A stretch of 64,000 nucleotides of DNA from Salvia splendens (GCF_004379255.2 NC_056035.1:37514773-37578772); one strand, 5' to 3'. Counted from the first letter of the stretch, positions 11,180-22,502 are shown. Numbers and translations: made by a program. Notes: a model not told the origin generated them from the sequence alone.

Positions 11180-12410
11180 TGCTAATTTGTGCTACATAAT
11201 ATATATGCATGAGTGGGAATTCAACTAATAATATATATATCTATGTGCATGTATACTATTCCCTTTCCTTCATCCCATAAATATTTAGTGTCTTTTTTAA
11301 ATGATACAGATTTTAATGTGTCGTTAATAAAATAAGAGATGAATTGAATGAAATATTGTTAATGAAAAATGAGCTCATTCCAATTAGAAAGAAAAAAATA
11401 TTCAAAATCTGAAGTTAGTTATTTTTATTGGAAGGAACAAAATAACAAAATTAGTCTAGTTTTACAGAAAATGATAAAATATTTAAGATAATCTATTGGC
11501 AATTCGCATAAAGATGCTCAAATGTATATTACTATATTGTTTTTCTTATAGTAGTATAATCTTTTTATCTTTAAATTGTGAAATATATCAAATTTTGGGT
11601 TAGTAATGAATTATGAATCAACTTCCTTTCACTTGCAAGCAATTGTACAACACGAATTGCAGCGTCAATACAAATTCACTTCATTGGGTCTTCGTCTTTG
11701 TTAATTATATCATACTATTTCGTATGAAGTTGGTTAATAATTTAATATTTTGGTAAATTCATTTAATTGGAAGTATAAATTTAACATAAAAGTGATATAA
11801 AGTCTAATTAAATTAGGAAGTTCAAGTTAAAATTATAAAATAAAATTAAATCACAATATAATAAAACTGCATACATAAAAGTAAAAAATCAATTAAAATG
11901 TCATTTATACTCTCTCATACTTTATCCATTTTTCTTATTCATAATATTAATTTACCAATTTCTATTAGTACTGCCAGTCTCTCATGCATAACAGTGTGTT
12001 AATTAGTAAACGATTAAAAATATTTAATATTTGTGTTGTCTGACGCATGCCAATTGAGTATTAGTATGTATTACGACATTGTACAGCTAGTATGTGCATA
12101 TTTTATCAATTTAAAATAAGGGTTGACATTTGTTGATAATCGATTCCTATTTGTTAAGTGAGATCAATATCAACCCTTAATAGTGGCATATAGTATATTT
12201 ATATACGTATAGTTGCTTCTGTTTATATTATCTGAATCATAGGATATGTGATGAACCAAGACGGTGACATTTGTCAACGCCATTGAAAGAGTCTAAAATT
12301 AATATCTATATATACTCTTTCGAAAAAGTAATTAATAATAATTTCTCATTTACCACATTACTAACCCTAGTATCACTGCGATGCACAACCCTGTTAAATC
12401 CAACCTCTTT

Positions 12411-12415
<5 letters not shown>
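11180..12415. other. Upstream region of BAHD gene 1
   Basis: AT-rich. Positions 11256-11465 contain an old MITE-like copy (CATCCCATAAATATTTAGTG, then TTTTAATGTGT...AATAAAATAAG) related to 51508-51735 and 59124-59343. Positions 12190-12360 are the second copy of the block at 8620-8790. No gene seen. Confidence 0.45.

Positions 12416-12468
<53 letters not shown>
12416..12468. repeat. (TA)n microsatellite
   Basis: About 53 bp of uninterrupted TA dinucleotides. Confidence 0.97.
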
Positions 12469-12471
<3 letters not shown>

Positions 12472-12589
12472 TACTCCTTAAGTATATAATTAAAGAATAA
12501 ATTTCAACCATAACATTAAGAAATCAAGGGTTGAAAAATCAGCTTAGGATTTCAAAATTGATCCAGAAAATTACTTTACAATATAAGTA

Positions 12590-13059
12590 GGCGGGGTAAA
12601 ATAGTCATTTAACAAACAAAGCTGGGTAAAACATGAATCTCTCTCATTTAGAAAATTTTTCTTCAGCCCTCTTCTTCACCGCCGCCTCCACCAGAGCCGC
12701 TCGCAGCGGACGTCGTCGGCCTGTCCTCTGGCCCCAACTGGCCGGACCCACAACAGAGATTGCGGCGGTACTCATCGGATTTGGACTCTGATCGATTTGG
12801 TCTAAAATAAATGCTAGTAATTAAACAAACAAGCATGAATTCAGATTTTCTTGTGGGTGTGACGTGTTCGCATCAACAACCAACTTCACATTGCATATCT
12901 ATTCTAATGGGTCCCACTGCTGAATTAAAACTAGTCTCTAATCGCCAGAATTCATAGAATTTGTGCCTTTGTTGCTTCTGGATTGCGGCGGAAATGGGCG
13001 ATTGAGATTTGAGCAGGATTTGGACGGAAAGATTTTTTACAAACTAATGGAAACGGGTG
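12590..13059. other. Gene-like scrap, left part of a composite region
   Basis: Positions 12633-12788 give a 51-codon ORF (MNLSHLENFSS start, Arg/Ala/Pro-rich) with locally raised GC unlike its AT-rich surroundings. I do not recognise it. It may be a captured 5' gene fragment in a transposon. Confidence 0.3.
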
Positions 13060-13556
13060 ATGTTTCTGTGATATTTTGTTATAGTAATCTATTTTGTTAA
13101 CATCAGTGAAGTAAAACATGGTTAGAGTGATGTGTTCCAGGGTTAGAGTGATGTTTCTTTGATTTTTTTTATAGTGATCTATTTTATTAACATCAGTGAA
13201 GTAAAAACATGGTTATAGTGATGTGTTCAAGGGTTATAGTGATGTTTCTTTGATTTTTTTGTTACAATGATCTATTTTGTTAACATCAGTGAAGTAAAAA
13301 CATGGTTATAGTGATGTGTTCCACGGTTAGAGTGAGGTTTCTTATAGTGATCTATTTTGTTAACATCAGTGAAGTAAAAACATGGTTATAGTGATGTGTT
13401 CCATGGTTAGAGTGATGTTTCTTTGATTTTTTATTATAGTGATCTATTTTGTTAACATCAGTGAAGTAAAACCATGGTTATAGTGATGTGTTCCACGGTT
13501 AGAGTGATGTATCTTTGATTTTTTGTTATAGTGATCTATTTTATTAACATCGGATT
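13060..13556. repeat. Minisatellite of roughly 80-100-bp units, about six copies
   Basis: Each unit carries GTGATCTATTTTGTTAACAT, CAGTGAAGTAAAA and GGTTATAGTGATGTGTTCCA. Copies of the TAACATCAG core occur near 13098, 13191, 13282, 13363, 13454 and 13545 (the last diverged). Units vary in length and have point differences. Confidence 0.85.
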
Positions 13557-14146
13557 TTGGCGGGAGTTGTTGTTCGGCGACCCTAATCACCCACTTCAAT
13601 GGCTTCACCTGATCAGTGGCGCTTCTCAACGGAGCTAAGGCTAAGCTATTGGATTTGTGTTTCCCAGCTGCGCGGGAGAAGGTCGGTGGCGGAGGAAAAT
13701 TGGCTGCGCACCCCAACCGCTGCGTTGAGATGCCCATTTCCGGCAGTTTTTGGTCGTTGATTCATTGTTATTGCTTTTGTTTATTGAATTCTGCGGCTGT
13801 GGTTTTATGAAGTTGCAACTTATCTTCTGTGGAAATAATTCATCTTCAAAACTTAGTTAACTTAATCACAACATATTTTCCTCCTCTCACCGAAAATGAT
13901 TGTACCTTAATTATTTGGGAAACAGGTAGATATTCCACTATTTTTTCTCTTATTTTCTTTTTATATTTTAAAATATTTCAAAATTTATTTCTCTTGATTG
14001 CACAGTAACTACGAATTTTAGAATCAGTGAAAAACACAAATTTGATCAAAGTTTTAATTTTAGAAATGAATATCCATTATTCTATTTAGAGACGAATATC
14101 CATAACAAATATATATATATAATAAATAACATATTAAAATCGCTAT
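13557..14146. other. GC-richer gene-like scrap followed by AT-rich DNA
   Basis: Positions 13560-13745 have raised GC and are open on both strands (13444-13737 minus, 13616-13810 plus), with no recognisable domain. The rest is AT-rich with nothing identifiable. Confidence 0.3.
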
Positions 14147-14775
14147 AAGGCATGCAGAATATATTTCACTATATGAACAATATACTTCCTTAAAATGAAA
14201 AACAATTCACTATAAGCATGCAGAAATATACATCACTGTAATGCACAATATACATCACTGTAATGTACAACATACATCACTATATGCTCAATATAGTCCA
14301 TGTCAAGGCATGCTCAATACACTTCACTGTAAGCATATTGTAGTTCACTAATTGCTCAATATACTTCCTTAAAATGAAAAACAATTCACTATAAGCATGC
14401 AGAAATATACATCACTGTAATGCACAATATACATCACTATATGCTCAATATACTCCATGTCAAGGCATGCTCAATACACTTCACTGTAAGCATATTGTAG
14501 TTTACTAATTGCTCAATATACTTCCCTAAAATGAAAAATAATTCACTATAAGCATGCAGAAATATGCATCACTGTAATACACAATGTACATCACTATAAT
14601 GCACAATATACATCACTATATGCTCATTATACTCCATCTCAAGGCATGCTCAATACACTTCATGTAAGCATATTGTAGTTCACTAATTGCTCAATATACT
14701 TCCCTAAAATGAAAAACAATTCACTATAAGCATGCAGAAATATGCATAACTGTAATGCACAATATACATCACTGA
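14147..14775. repeat. Tandem repeat of roughly 160-180-bp units, about 3.5 copies
   Basis: Recurring blocks are AAAATGAAAAACAATTCACT, AAGCATGCAGAAATATACAT, GCACAATATACATCACTATA and AAGGCATGCTCAATACACTT. The first block appears near 14193, 14372, 14528 and 14706. Units differ in how many ATACATCACT sub-repeats they hold. Confidence 0.85.
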
Positions 14776-15174
14776 AACACCTGCGGGCTGCTTAACATTC
14801 CCATTGACCTGAAACACCTGCGGGCTACACTCGGGGCTCTCCATCGAACAAGAAGACAAATCTGGGGTGGGTGCAACAACATCATTGATTAGAATTTCGT
14901 AATTATCCCATAAATCTCCTCCCCATCGCCATTTCCGACTAAATTTTCGATCTTATTTTCACCGCCGGAAACGCCGCTCTCGAAGTCGGAGGGGCAAGAA
15001 TTGTCGTTGAATACATCACCATTCGAATTTACAACTTCTGAATCCTGAAGAAGATCTTCAAAGAGCGTCCCTTTTTGGCCCTTCTTTTCAGCTGAAAAGT
15101 GATTCGATCCAGAAACTAAATTGCGTCAATAGCCTGCACATCAAATGTCAATAGCCTGCATATCAAATGTCAAC
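14776..15174. other. GC-richer segment between tandem arrays
   Basis: It contains AACACCTGCGGGCT twice (about 14777 and 14813) and a coding-like stretch near 14930-15060 with no ATG-started ORF of useful length. No function can be assigned. Confidence 0.3.
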
Positions 15175-15465
15175 AACTTATAGTTGACTGTATATGTGTA
15201 TAGTTGACATGAATTGTATATGTAGTTGACATTATATGTGTATAGTTAACATGAATTGTATATGTAGTTGACATTATATGTGTATAGTTAACATGAATTG
15301 TATATGTAGTTGACATTATATGTGTATAGTTAACATGAATTGTATATGTAATCGACATTATATGTGTGTAGTTGACATGAATTGTATATGTAGTTGACAT
15401 GGATTGTACACATAGTTGACATTATATGTGTGTAGTTGACATGAATTGTATATGTAGTAGACAAA
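15175..15465. repeat. 42-bp tandem array (ACATGAATTGTATATGTAGT)
   Basis: The core GTTGACATTATATGTGTATA plus TTAACATGAATTGTATATGT recurs about seven times. Because 42 is a multiple of three, the array gives a repetitive minus-strand ORF (15170-15400) that encodes only a 14-residue repeat and is not a gene. Confidence 0.9.
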
Positions 15466-15612
15466 AAAAATTAAAATAAAATTTTAAAAAATATATTGAA
15501 TAAAATGTACCATGAAATTACCATTCTGCCCTTTCATAATTAATTAATCTAAAAATATTTTCCATGTGGAAAATTCTGGACCACTCATTTAATAAAAATG
15601 AGTGGCTGATAA

Positions 15613-15727
15613 TGCATCACAATTCCCAATTAGGCTAAAAAATCTCAATTGATCACAACCACTCATCCACAAAATTTTGGATCCTGTTAGGTTGAGATTT
15701 TTTAGCTTAATTGAGAATTGATATGCA
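15613..15727. repeat. Long inverted repeat (hairpin) with ~35-bp arms
   Basis: The left arm, at about 15613-15648 (GCATCACAATTCCCAATTAG then GCTAAAAAATCTCAA), is the near reverse complement of the right arm at about 15692-15727. The loop carries CAACCACTCATCCACAAAAT, which recurs as a direct repeat just right of the hairpin at about 15738. A smaller hairpin (CCACTCAT..ATGAGTGG) lies at about 15580-15605. Confidence 0.75.
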
Positions 15728-15754
15728 TTTTCAACCACTCATCCACAAAATTTT

Positions 15755-16145
15755 CGAAATGTCAACTGCAAGTAGATTATGTCAACTAGGGGGTATTATC
15801 GGCATTTCAAATGTCAACAACTTATATAAAAATGTCAACAGCTTGTCAATAGCCTGCACATCAAATGTCAACAACTTATAGCAAAATGTCAACAACATGT
15901 CAATAACATGTATATAAAATGTCAACAGCTTGTCAACGACTTGTATAAAGTGTCAACAAATCAAAAACAATTATTGTAATTAAAAAAACTAATTTTTCTT
16001 ATTTTTTTTTATTTGACACAAGTTCTGGAATCATGATTATACAATCCATGTCAATAGCCTGCACATCAAATGTCAACAACTAATAGAAAAATATCAACAA
16101 CTTGTATATCAAATGTCAACAGCTTGTCAACAACTTGTATATTGT
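15755..16145. repeat. Degenerate TGTCAACA-rich repeat cluster
   Basis: Repeated AAATGTCAACAACTTATA and TCAATAGCCTGCACATCAAA blocks; the same CCTGCA..CAAATGTCAA block also occurs at 15131-15175, before the 42-bp array. The two ends of this composite region therefore share sequence. Confidence 0.7.
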
Positions 16146-16324
16146 GCGAGAAGAAGGCGGCCGAAGATAGACATACAAATTAAATTAGTCATCCAAATTT
16201 TCAACAGTTAGCGTATAGTTATAGTCATACTAATTGTAGTAAAACATATCCACATCTTTCAGTGCAACTAACTAACGCGAAGCACGTGCTAGGCCGAGGT
16301 TGGTTCCTCTGTTACATAGTCTAG

Positions 16325-16590
16325 CTAGTTAAACATAAGTGCAGAATTATTGATGATGAACTCTGCAGTTGAAGCCTCAGCAAGAAACTTCACCAAATCG
16401 AATGTGCTACTCTTTTCGACTGAAGAGGCATTCGAGTTGATCAGATGCAGAGGGTTTTGTTCGGGCTGATACGGGCAGAGATTAGCATGCCTAGCGCCAC
16501 GCTGCGGACCTTGCCCTTTGCGGAGGGTAAGGTTTCTTTCCTTTGTTGTTGAATGTTGATGAAATCTTCTAGTAAGAAAAAGGCATCCTT
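16325..16590 (-). other. Coding-like segment without a start codon, unrecognised
   Basis: The minus strand has an open frame without an ATG that ends at a TAG (16325-16327), just 3' of BAHD gene 2. Its last ~40 codons have natural-looking protein composition (NSNASSVEKSSTFDLVKFLA and onward). A second minus frame (16441-16665) overlaps it. I recognise neither. It may be a fragment of another gene or chance. Confidence 0.3.
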
Positions 16591-17491
16591 GCCTATTGGA
16601 GTATTCTTTTTAGGAACATTTAAGTCATCTAGTTTTATTGGCAAAATAGTAGTACTGTATAACATATAATTATTAGCAAGTAAAAGTGTTCAAACTTCAA
16701 AGTTGTATACTATGATATTCGATACAAAACCACAAATCATTACAAGTTGCTATTAATGTACAATTTGTGGTGAAAAACATGCGCAAAAGCGTCCATTTTA
16801 TTCTTGGTCATGGACATGGCGATCTCAACTCCTCCATCTCTCCCCTTACAAAGATTCACAGCTCCATCATAATCCGTATGAACACATTCATACTTAATGG
16901 CTCTTCCCCATCCATAATCCGCCGCGCACGGATCGAGCCGCGTCGATCCCGCAATCAAGACCACCCTCTTCCCCTCATACTCCGATAGATCCTTCAAATG
17001 ATGCTCGAACCCATCCAAGACCCCTCTCTCGTTTCCGACAGTCTCGCGGATCGCCGCCGAAATCGCCGCCACGGCCGCCGCGAAGCCCCCGCGCCCTTTT
17101 ATTACTCCGTGGGTGGAACTCGCCATGAAGAATATCAAACAGTTGCCGAAGTAATTCTCCGGGAGAGGCGGATCGAGGCGCCCGCGGCAGTCGACCGGGG
17201 ACCCGAAGAGCTCGGGCTCGTCGTCGGGGACGGCCTCCCCGGAGGAGGCGGCGAGGCAGGTCCAGAGATGGGCGGAGACGGCCACGAAGGTGGAGATGGG
17301 GCCCGGTGATGAGTTCTTGAGTTTGTTGATTTGTTTGGTGGTGAGGGTGAATGTTGCTCGGACTTTGTTTAGAGGGGAGGAAATGGTATGGGATAGAATG
17401 GGTTTTTTGGTTTTGATTAGATTCCATGAGGATTTTGTGAGTTCTTTTGCGTCTTGGACGGAATCTCGGCAGTAGATTGGGAGGGAATCTT

Positions 17492-17705
17492 TGTTAACCG
17501 ATACTAGAAGAATTAGGGACATAGAAGATGATACTTTTTACTGTGTATTTTATTCATTGTACAATAATCCTCTTATAGAGGTTGATACATTGATATACAA
17601 GGAAGGTTTCTATTCTCCTACAATTATGCTATCAATCTTCTATAATCTTCTAAATTGATTTCCAAATCATCGTGATTGATATTAAGAAATCTTTCCATTC
17701 TAACA
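17492..17705 (-). repeat. 3' LTR of the Copia element (element orientation)
   Basis: It starts TGTTAACCG and ends TCTAACA in plus orientation. It supplies the TGT TAG that ends the gag-pol frame. Confidence 0.95.
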
Positions 17706-20700
17706 CTCCCCCTCAAGCTTAGTAGTGGGGTCACCAATACTTAGCTTGCCCAACGCGTCTTCAAAACTCCTAGAACTGACTGCTTTGGTGAGAATGTCCG
17801 CCAACTGATCTTCTGATCTTACAAATGGAAATTCCACGACTCCTTTCTCAATTTTCTCCTTGATGAAGTGTCTGTCGACTTCCACGTGTTTGGTTCTGTC
17901 GTGCTGCACAGGATTCTCAGCAATGCTTATTGCTGCCTTATTGTCACAATACAGTTGGCTTCTCTGAGGTTGAAAGCCAATCTCTGTCATCAACCTTCTT
18001 AGCCACAGTAATTCCGTCAACCCACTCTTGATCCCTCGGAACTCCGCCTCCGCACTAGATAGTGCTACTACCTTCTGTTTCTTGCTTCTCCATGTTACCA
18101 GATTTCCTCCAACGAAGGTGAAGTAGCCGGAGGTGGATCGTCTATCTACTGGGTTGCCAGCCCAGTCTGCATCTGTGTACCCACTTATCTCTAGATGTCC
18201 TTCCTTTTTGAACAATACTCCATGTCCAACGGTTCCTTTCAAGTACTTCACAATTCTCAACGCGGCTTCCATATGGTCAGTTTGCGGCGAGTGCATGAAC
18301 TGACTCACAACTCCGACTGCGTAAGCGATATCTGGCCTAGTATGGGAGAGATAGATGAGCTTCCCAACTAAACGCTGATACCTATCACGATCTGCCCGTT
18401 CAGCACCTTCTACGACCCTCAGCCCATGATTTACTCCGATTGGCGTGTCAGGAGGTTTGCAATCTAATAGCCCTGTTTCAGCCAGGATGTCGAGAATATA
18501 TTTCTTCTGCCTCAAGAAAATCCCCCTTTTGGATCTCAACACCTCGATCCCTAAGAAGTATTTGAGGTCGCCCAAATCTTTCATCTCGAATTCCTCAAAC
18601 AAACTATCTCTTAACTTCTTGATTTCCTCTGCATCATTACCAGTAATAATCATATCATCTACGTAAATGATTAAACAGGTTACCTTCCCTTCTTGTCTTT
18701 TGATGAACAGCGTATGGTCCGAGTGACTCTGGTGGAAACCATACGAAATCATAGCATCAGTGAATCTTCCAAACCATACCCTTGGTGATTGTTTCAGTCC
18801 ATACAAGGTCTTCTTCAGGTGGCAGACTTCTCCCTTTTTGAATCCTTGTGTAAACCCCGGCGGTGCCTCCATATATACCCTCTTCTTCAATTCTCCATGC
18901 AGAAAGGCGTTCGTGACGTCGAACTGGTAGAGGGGCCAGTCTTGATTAGCTGCAATCGATAGAAGGACTCTAATTGTGTTCATCTTGGCGACTGGTGAAA
19001 AGGTCTCTGCGTAGTCCACCCCATATGTCTGAGTGTACCCCTTTGCTACCAGCCGTGCTTTGTACCTTTCGATGGACCCGTCTGGTTTCCTTTTAATTGT
19101 GAACACCCATCTGCAACCAATTGGTCTTACTCCCTCTGGTAGCTTGCTCTTATCCCACGTCTGATTTCGAGCTAGGGCATCCATTTCTTTCTGCATGGCT
19201 GCTCTCCAGTGTTTGTGTCGCATAGCTTCCTCTGCTGAATAAGGTATCTCTTCCTCCTCACACAGTGCAGCTTCAAATGCTCGTGCCATCTCCGACAAGT
19301 GACTGGTGGCACTATTTGCTATAGCATAGCGTGCGTTCCTGCCAATTTTCTCTGGGGAGTACCTTTTTGGTGGGACTCCTCTGTTCGCCCGTGGTGGCAA
19401 TATGTACCGTCCGGTATCTCCATCAACGGTAACCTCCTCAGCACTGGAGATGTTGTTGGAGATTTCTTGCGACTCATCTCCCCCTGTCTCATTACTAGTT
19501 CCGGACGAGTTATCAGAGTTAGCAGCATCAGAGATGGGAAGAATACTTACATTGGATATCAGGGGAGGATCTTGTTCGTCGACACTGAGTTGGCTGGATT
19601 GTTCTACTGAGACCTGCTCGGTGGTCCCGACAACCTTCTCGGGTGGGTCCGCGGTGAGGTAGCTTGGTAATGGCAACCACCTTAGTGGGTCACTATTTCT
19701 GCTCTCCCCCTCTATCCTGTCACTCTCCCCCTGACCACTAAGGTGGTGGAAAAAATATTCCGACTCCAAGAAATTACAATTCATTGTGACATGGATTCGT
19801 TTGGTTTTGGGGTCATAACATCGGTACCCCTTTTGACTTACCCCATACCCCACGAAAACACATTTTACAGCGCACGGTGAGAGTTTGGTACGTTCGTGTT
19901 TCGGAATATGGACAAAAACGGAGCTTCCAAAGATTCTAGGTCTAAGGGTCAAAGGTTGTGGAATTTTAGCCTGTGTCGAGAGGATTTCCAGAGGGGTTTT
20001 AAATCCCAAGGTTCGGGTAGGCAGACGGTTTATTAGGTAGGCTGCGGTGGCTAAAGCTTCAGGCCAAAAGTGTTTCGGTGTTTGGGATTCAAGGAGCATT
20101 GCTCTAGTCATTTCGAGGAGGATACGGTTTTTCCTTTCTGCTACACCGTTCTGTTCTGGTGTGTGAGGACAGGTGGTTTGATGAAGAATCCCATTATCCC
20201 TACAAAAGGTTTTCATACTCGAGTTGACAAATTCCCCCCCATTGTCAGACCGAAGAGTTTGGATATTTTTTTGGTACTGATTTTTCACAAGTTTACAAAA
20301 GTGTATAAAATGAGACACGACTTCAGACTTATGCTTCATAAAATAAACCCATAACATACGAGTGCAATCGTCCACAAAAATCAAGAAATATCGAAAACCT
20401 TGTCCCCCCACTACAGGTGCGGGTCCCCATATATCAGAATGAACTAGAGAAAACAAAGTCTCAACCCGTGTGTTACTTAACTGATAGGATTGTCTACGGC
20501 TTTTGGCCAAAATACAGGTTTCACAATGTAAATTCTTGGAAAAATTGGGAAATAACAAATTTAAATAACTTGCAGAAGGATGACCTAGACGACGATGCCA
20601 CAACCAAGCTTCTCGATTTGCAGACCCGTGAGTCAGCAACGCGGTTCCTTTTTGAGCTATCTCGTCGACGTAGTACAACCCGTCCTTCTCAGTGCCACGT

Positions 20701-22502
20701 CCAATAATCTCCTTCGTCCTGATATCCTGCAGTAGACAAAAATTGGGCTGCATTAGTAAGGAGCAATTAAGTTCTCGGGTGACATGGCTAATCGACAATA
20801 GCTTGTGTGATAGGGACGGGACATAGAGACAATTTGACAATTTTAATGTTGATGATATGTTTACTGTCCCGGCTCCCTCAACATTCGACACCTCTCCACT
20901 GGCTGTCTGAACGTATGCCTTCCCCGGTTTTGTGGGTTCAGTGATGTCGGAGGCATCATAGGTCATTGTATCCGTCGCCCCACAATCAAAGATCCACCTG
21001 TCATTTTTTTCCTCACAAGTAGATACTGCACAAGCAGTTGACAATTTTCCGAGTATTTCAAAACGATTCTTACATGAAATAAAATTGACATCATCTCCTT
21101 TTTGACAAATAGGGGTGTTACTTCTATTTTCGAAAATATTGGGGTCAATTTGCAAGACTTGTAAAGTTGAGGGATCTGGAGGTAAACAGTGGGGTTCAAT
21201 ATATGGTACTTGAAAACTTGAGGGGCTTGATTGCAAACATGCATCAAGCCCTAATTTGTTACCTCCTTTCGGCGCCGATTCCTCATTCGCCCGATTTGCC
21301 AAATTGGCACTTGCAATTCCTCCGTTCATCTCTTCAGGCTGTCGCCGGTCGCCGCTGTTGCCTCGGGTTGGTGCGGCCTCGGTGTTGCCCCCGATGGCGG
21401 CGGGCGCTCCGTCTCCAGCCACTGATACCGCCGCGCGACCGCTGCCTCTCCCCTGCGTCGGTTGTCCTCCTCTGCTCGAGTTATGGGGCGGTGGTCGGCC
21501 GTATTTGGTTTCCCACCACTCTGGGAAACCCACCACTTCGAAGCAGTTCTCCTTGGTGTGCTTCTTCCGACCACATACCGTACACACCATTTTAGATCTA
21601 TCTTCGTCCGTCCGTCGGTTCCAGCCATTACCGCCGCCACCGCCACCGTTTCTTTGAGATTGGGGTGGCCTACTTCGCACGGCGAGTCCGGCACCTACTC
21701 CCTGCGGGGTGCTCTTCTCCTCGCTGTAGGCAGGTTGAAGGACCCTCATCCTTGCATCCTCCCTCCTTATCTCGGAGTATGCTTCATCCAAAGAGGGAAA
21801 CGGTTCCATCTTGAGTATTTCCCTCTTAGTATTTTCATACTTGTCATCTAGGGCAGTGAGTAATTGATACACTCTATCTTCTTGTGTACAATTGTCGTAG
21901 ATCTCGACATCCTCCTGATACTTCATCGGATTTGGTGATTTCTGATCGATTGCTAGCCATATCTCTTGTAATTGAGTCCAGATCTCCTCTAACGTTTCTC
22001 CTTTCTGTTTCAGAGTGCTTGCTCGGCGGCGGAGATCGTAGACTTGTATTCTGTCCCCGCCGCTGGAGTATGTCACGGCTAGACTCTTCCACACTTCCCT
22101 GGTTGTTGCGTGTTTGGAGATTCGGGTTACTATCTTTGGTTCCATATTTTGAACCAACCACGTGAAGACGCAATGGTCCGCCTGTTGCCACCGTGCAAAG
22201 GCTGGATCAGTCTTCGACGGAGGAGCGGGATGCCCGGTGAGGTGGGAGATCATTCCCCTGCCACTGACGGCTCTCTCCATCAATACGACCCACAACGAGT
22301 AATTCTCGCTGGTCAGTTTGTAGCCGATATCCAACGGCTTGGTGTCCACCACGATCTCCTGTGGTGGGTTCGGTTCCGGGTTGGCATCTGCTGTGTTCGT
22401 CATGGCAAAACTGCTGCGCATGAAGTTTGCAAACATCCTTGCAAACTGCTCTGTCTCTGTTCTGTCGGTAACAATCTCTTTGTGTTCATTGGATTCTGAC
22501 AT
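17700..22502 (-). CDS. Copia gag-pol polyprotein, 1600 residues, intact
   Basis: One frame encodes all retrotransposition functions in Copia order. Gag starts with a YKLTSENYSLW region (about residues 61-71). A CCHC zinc knuckle (CTVCGRKKHTKENC) is at about 304-318. The protease motif WIFDCGATD is at about 501, integrase with an HHCC finger at about 632-670, followed by the DDE core and GVAERKNR. Reverse transcriptase has an intact YVDD at about 1277, and RNase H has TDADWAG at about 1441. The stop lies inside the 3' LTR, so the last codons overlap the purine tract and LTR start. The ATG at 22502 is the first in frame after the PBS. No internal stop or frameshift is visible. Antisense ORFs here are shadows. 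Confidence 0.95.
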   Translation of the reverse strand: MSESNEHKEIVTDRTETEQFARMFANFMRSSFAMTNTADANPEPNPPQEIVVDTKPLDIGYKLTSENYSLWVVLMERAVSGRGMISHLTGHPAPPSKTDPAFARWQQADHCVFTWLVQNMEPKIVTRISKHATTREVWKSLAVTYSSGGDRIQVYDLRRRASTLKQKGETLEEIWTQLQEIWLAIDQKSPNPMKYQEDVEIYDNCTQEDRVYQLLTALDDKYENTKREILKMEPFPSLDEAYSEIRREDARMRVLQPAYSEEKSTPQGVGAGLAVRSRPPQSQRNGGGGGGNGWNRRTDEDRSKMVCTVCGRKKHTKENCFEVVGFPEWWETKYGRPPPHNSSRGGQPTQGRGSGRAAVSVAGDGAPAAIGGNTEAAPTRGNSGDRRQPEEMNGGIASANLANRANEESAPKGGNKLGLDACLQSSPSSFQVPYIEPHCLPPDPSTLQVLQIDPNIFENRSNTPICQKGDDVNFISCKNRFEILGKLSTACAVSTCEEKNDRWIFDCGATDTMTYDASDITEPTKPGKAYVQTASGEVSNVEGAGTVNISSTLKLSNCLYVPSLSHKLLSISHVTRELNCSLLMQPNFCLLQDIRTKEIIGRGTEKDGLYYVDEIAQKGTALLTHGSANREAWLWHRRLGHPSASYLNLLFPNFSKNLHCETCILAKSRRQSYQLSNTRVETLFSLVHSDIWGPAPVVGGQGFRYFLIFVDDCTRMLWVYFMKHKSEVVSHFIHFCKLVKNQYQKNIQTLRSDNGGEFVNSSMKTFCRDNGILHQTTCPHTPEQNGVAERKNRILLEMTRAMLLESQTPKHFWPEALATAAYLINRLPTRTLGFKTPLEILSTQAKIPQPLTLRPRIFGSSVFVHIPKHERTKLSPCAVKCVFVGYGVSQKGYRCYDPKTKRIHVTMNCNFLESEYFFHHLSGQGESDRIEGESRNSDPLRWLPLPSYLTADPPEKVVGTTEQVSVEQSSQLSVDEQDPPLISNVSILPISDAANSDNSSGTSNETGGDESQEISNNISSAEEVTVDGDTGRYILPPRANRGVPPKRYSPEKIGRNARYAIANSATSHLSEMARAFEAALCEEEEIPYSAEEAMRHKHWRAAMQKEMDALARNQTWDKSKLPEGVRPIGCRWVFTIKRKPDGSIERYKARLVAKGYTQTYGVDYAETFSPVAKMNTIRVLLSIAANQDWPLYQFDVTNAFLHGELKKRVYMEAPPGFTQGFKKGEVCHLKKTLYGLKQSPRVWFGRFTDAMISYGFHQSHSDHTLFIKRQEGKVTCLIIYVDDMIITGNDAEEIKKLRDSLFEEFEMKDLGDLKYFLGIEVLRSKRGIFLRQKKYILDILAETGLLDCKPPDTPIGVNHGLRVVEGAERADRDRYQRLVGKLIYLSHTRPDIAYAVGVVSQFMHSPQTDHMEAALRIVKYLKGTVGHGVLFKKEGHLEISGYTDADWAGNPVDRRSTSGYFTFVGGNLVTWRSKKQKVVALSSAEAEFRGIKSGLTELLWLRRLMTEIGFQPQRSQLYCDNKAAISIAENPVQHDRTKHVEVDRHFIKEKIEKGVVEFPFVRSEDQLADILTKAVSSRSFEDALGKLSIGDPTTKLEGEC

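Noticed and set aside
12271..12468. 65-codon plus ORF
   Set aside because: The C-terminal third is the TA microsatellite and there is no homology.
13060..14775. Regularly spaced repeats resembling a CRISPR array
   Set aside because: The units are contiguous degenerate minisatellites without constant short repeats and unique spacers, and the DNA is plant nuclear.
15170..15400. 76-codon minus ORF
   Set aside because: It is a translation of the 42-bp tandem repeat only.
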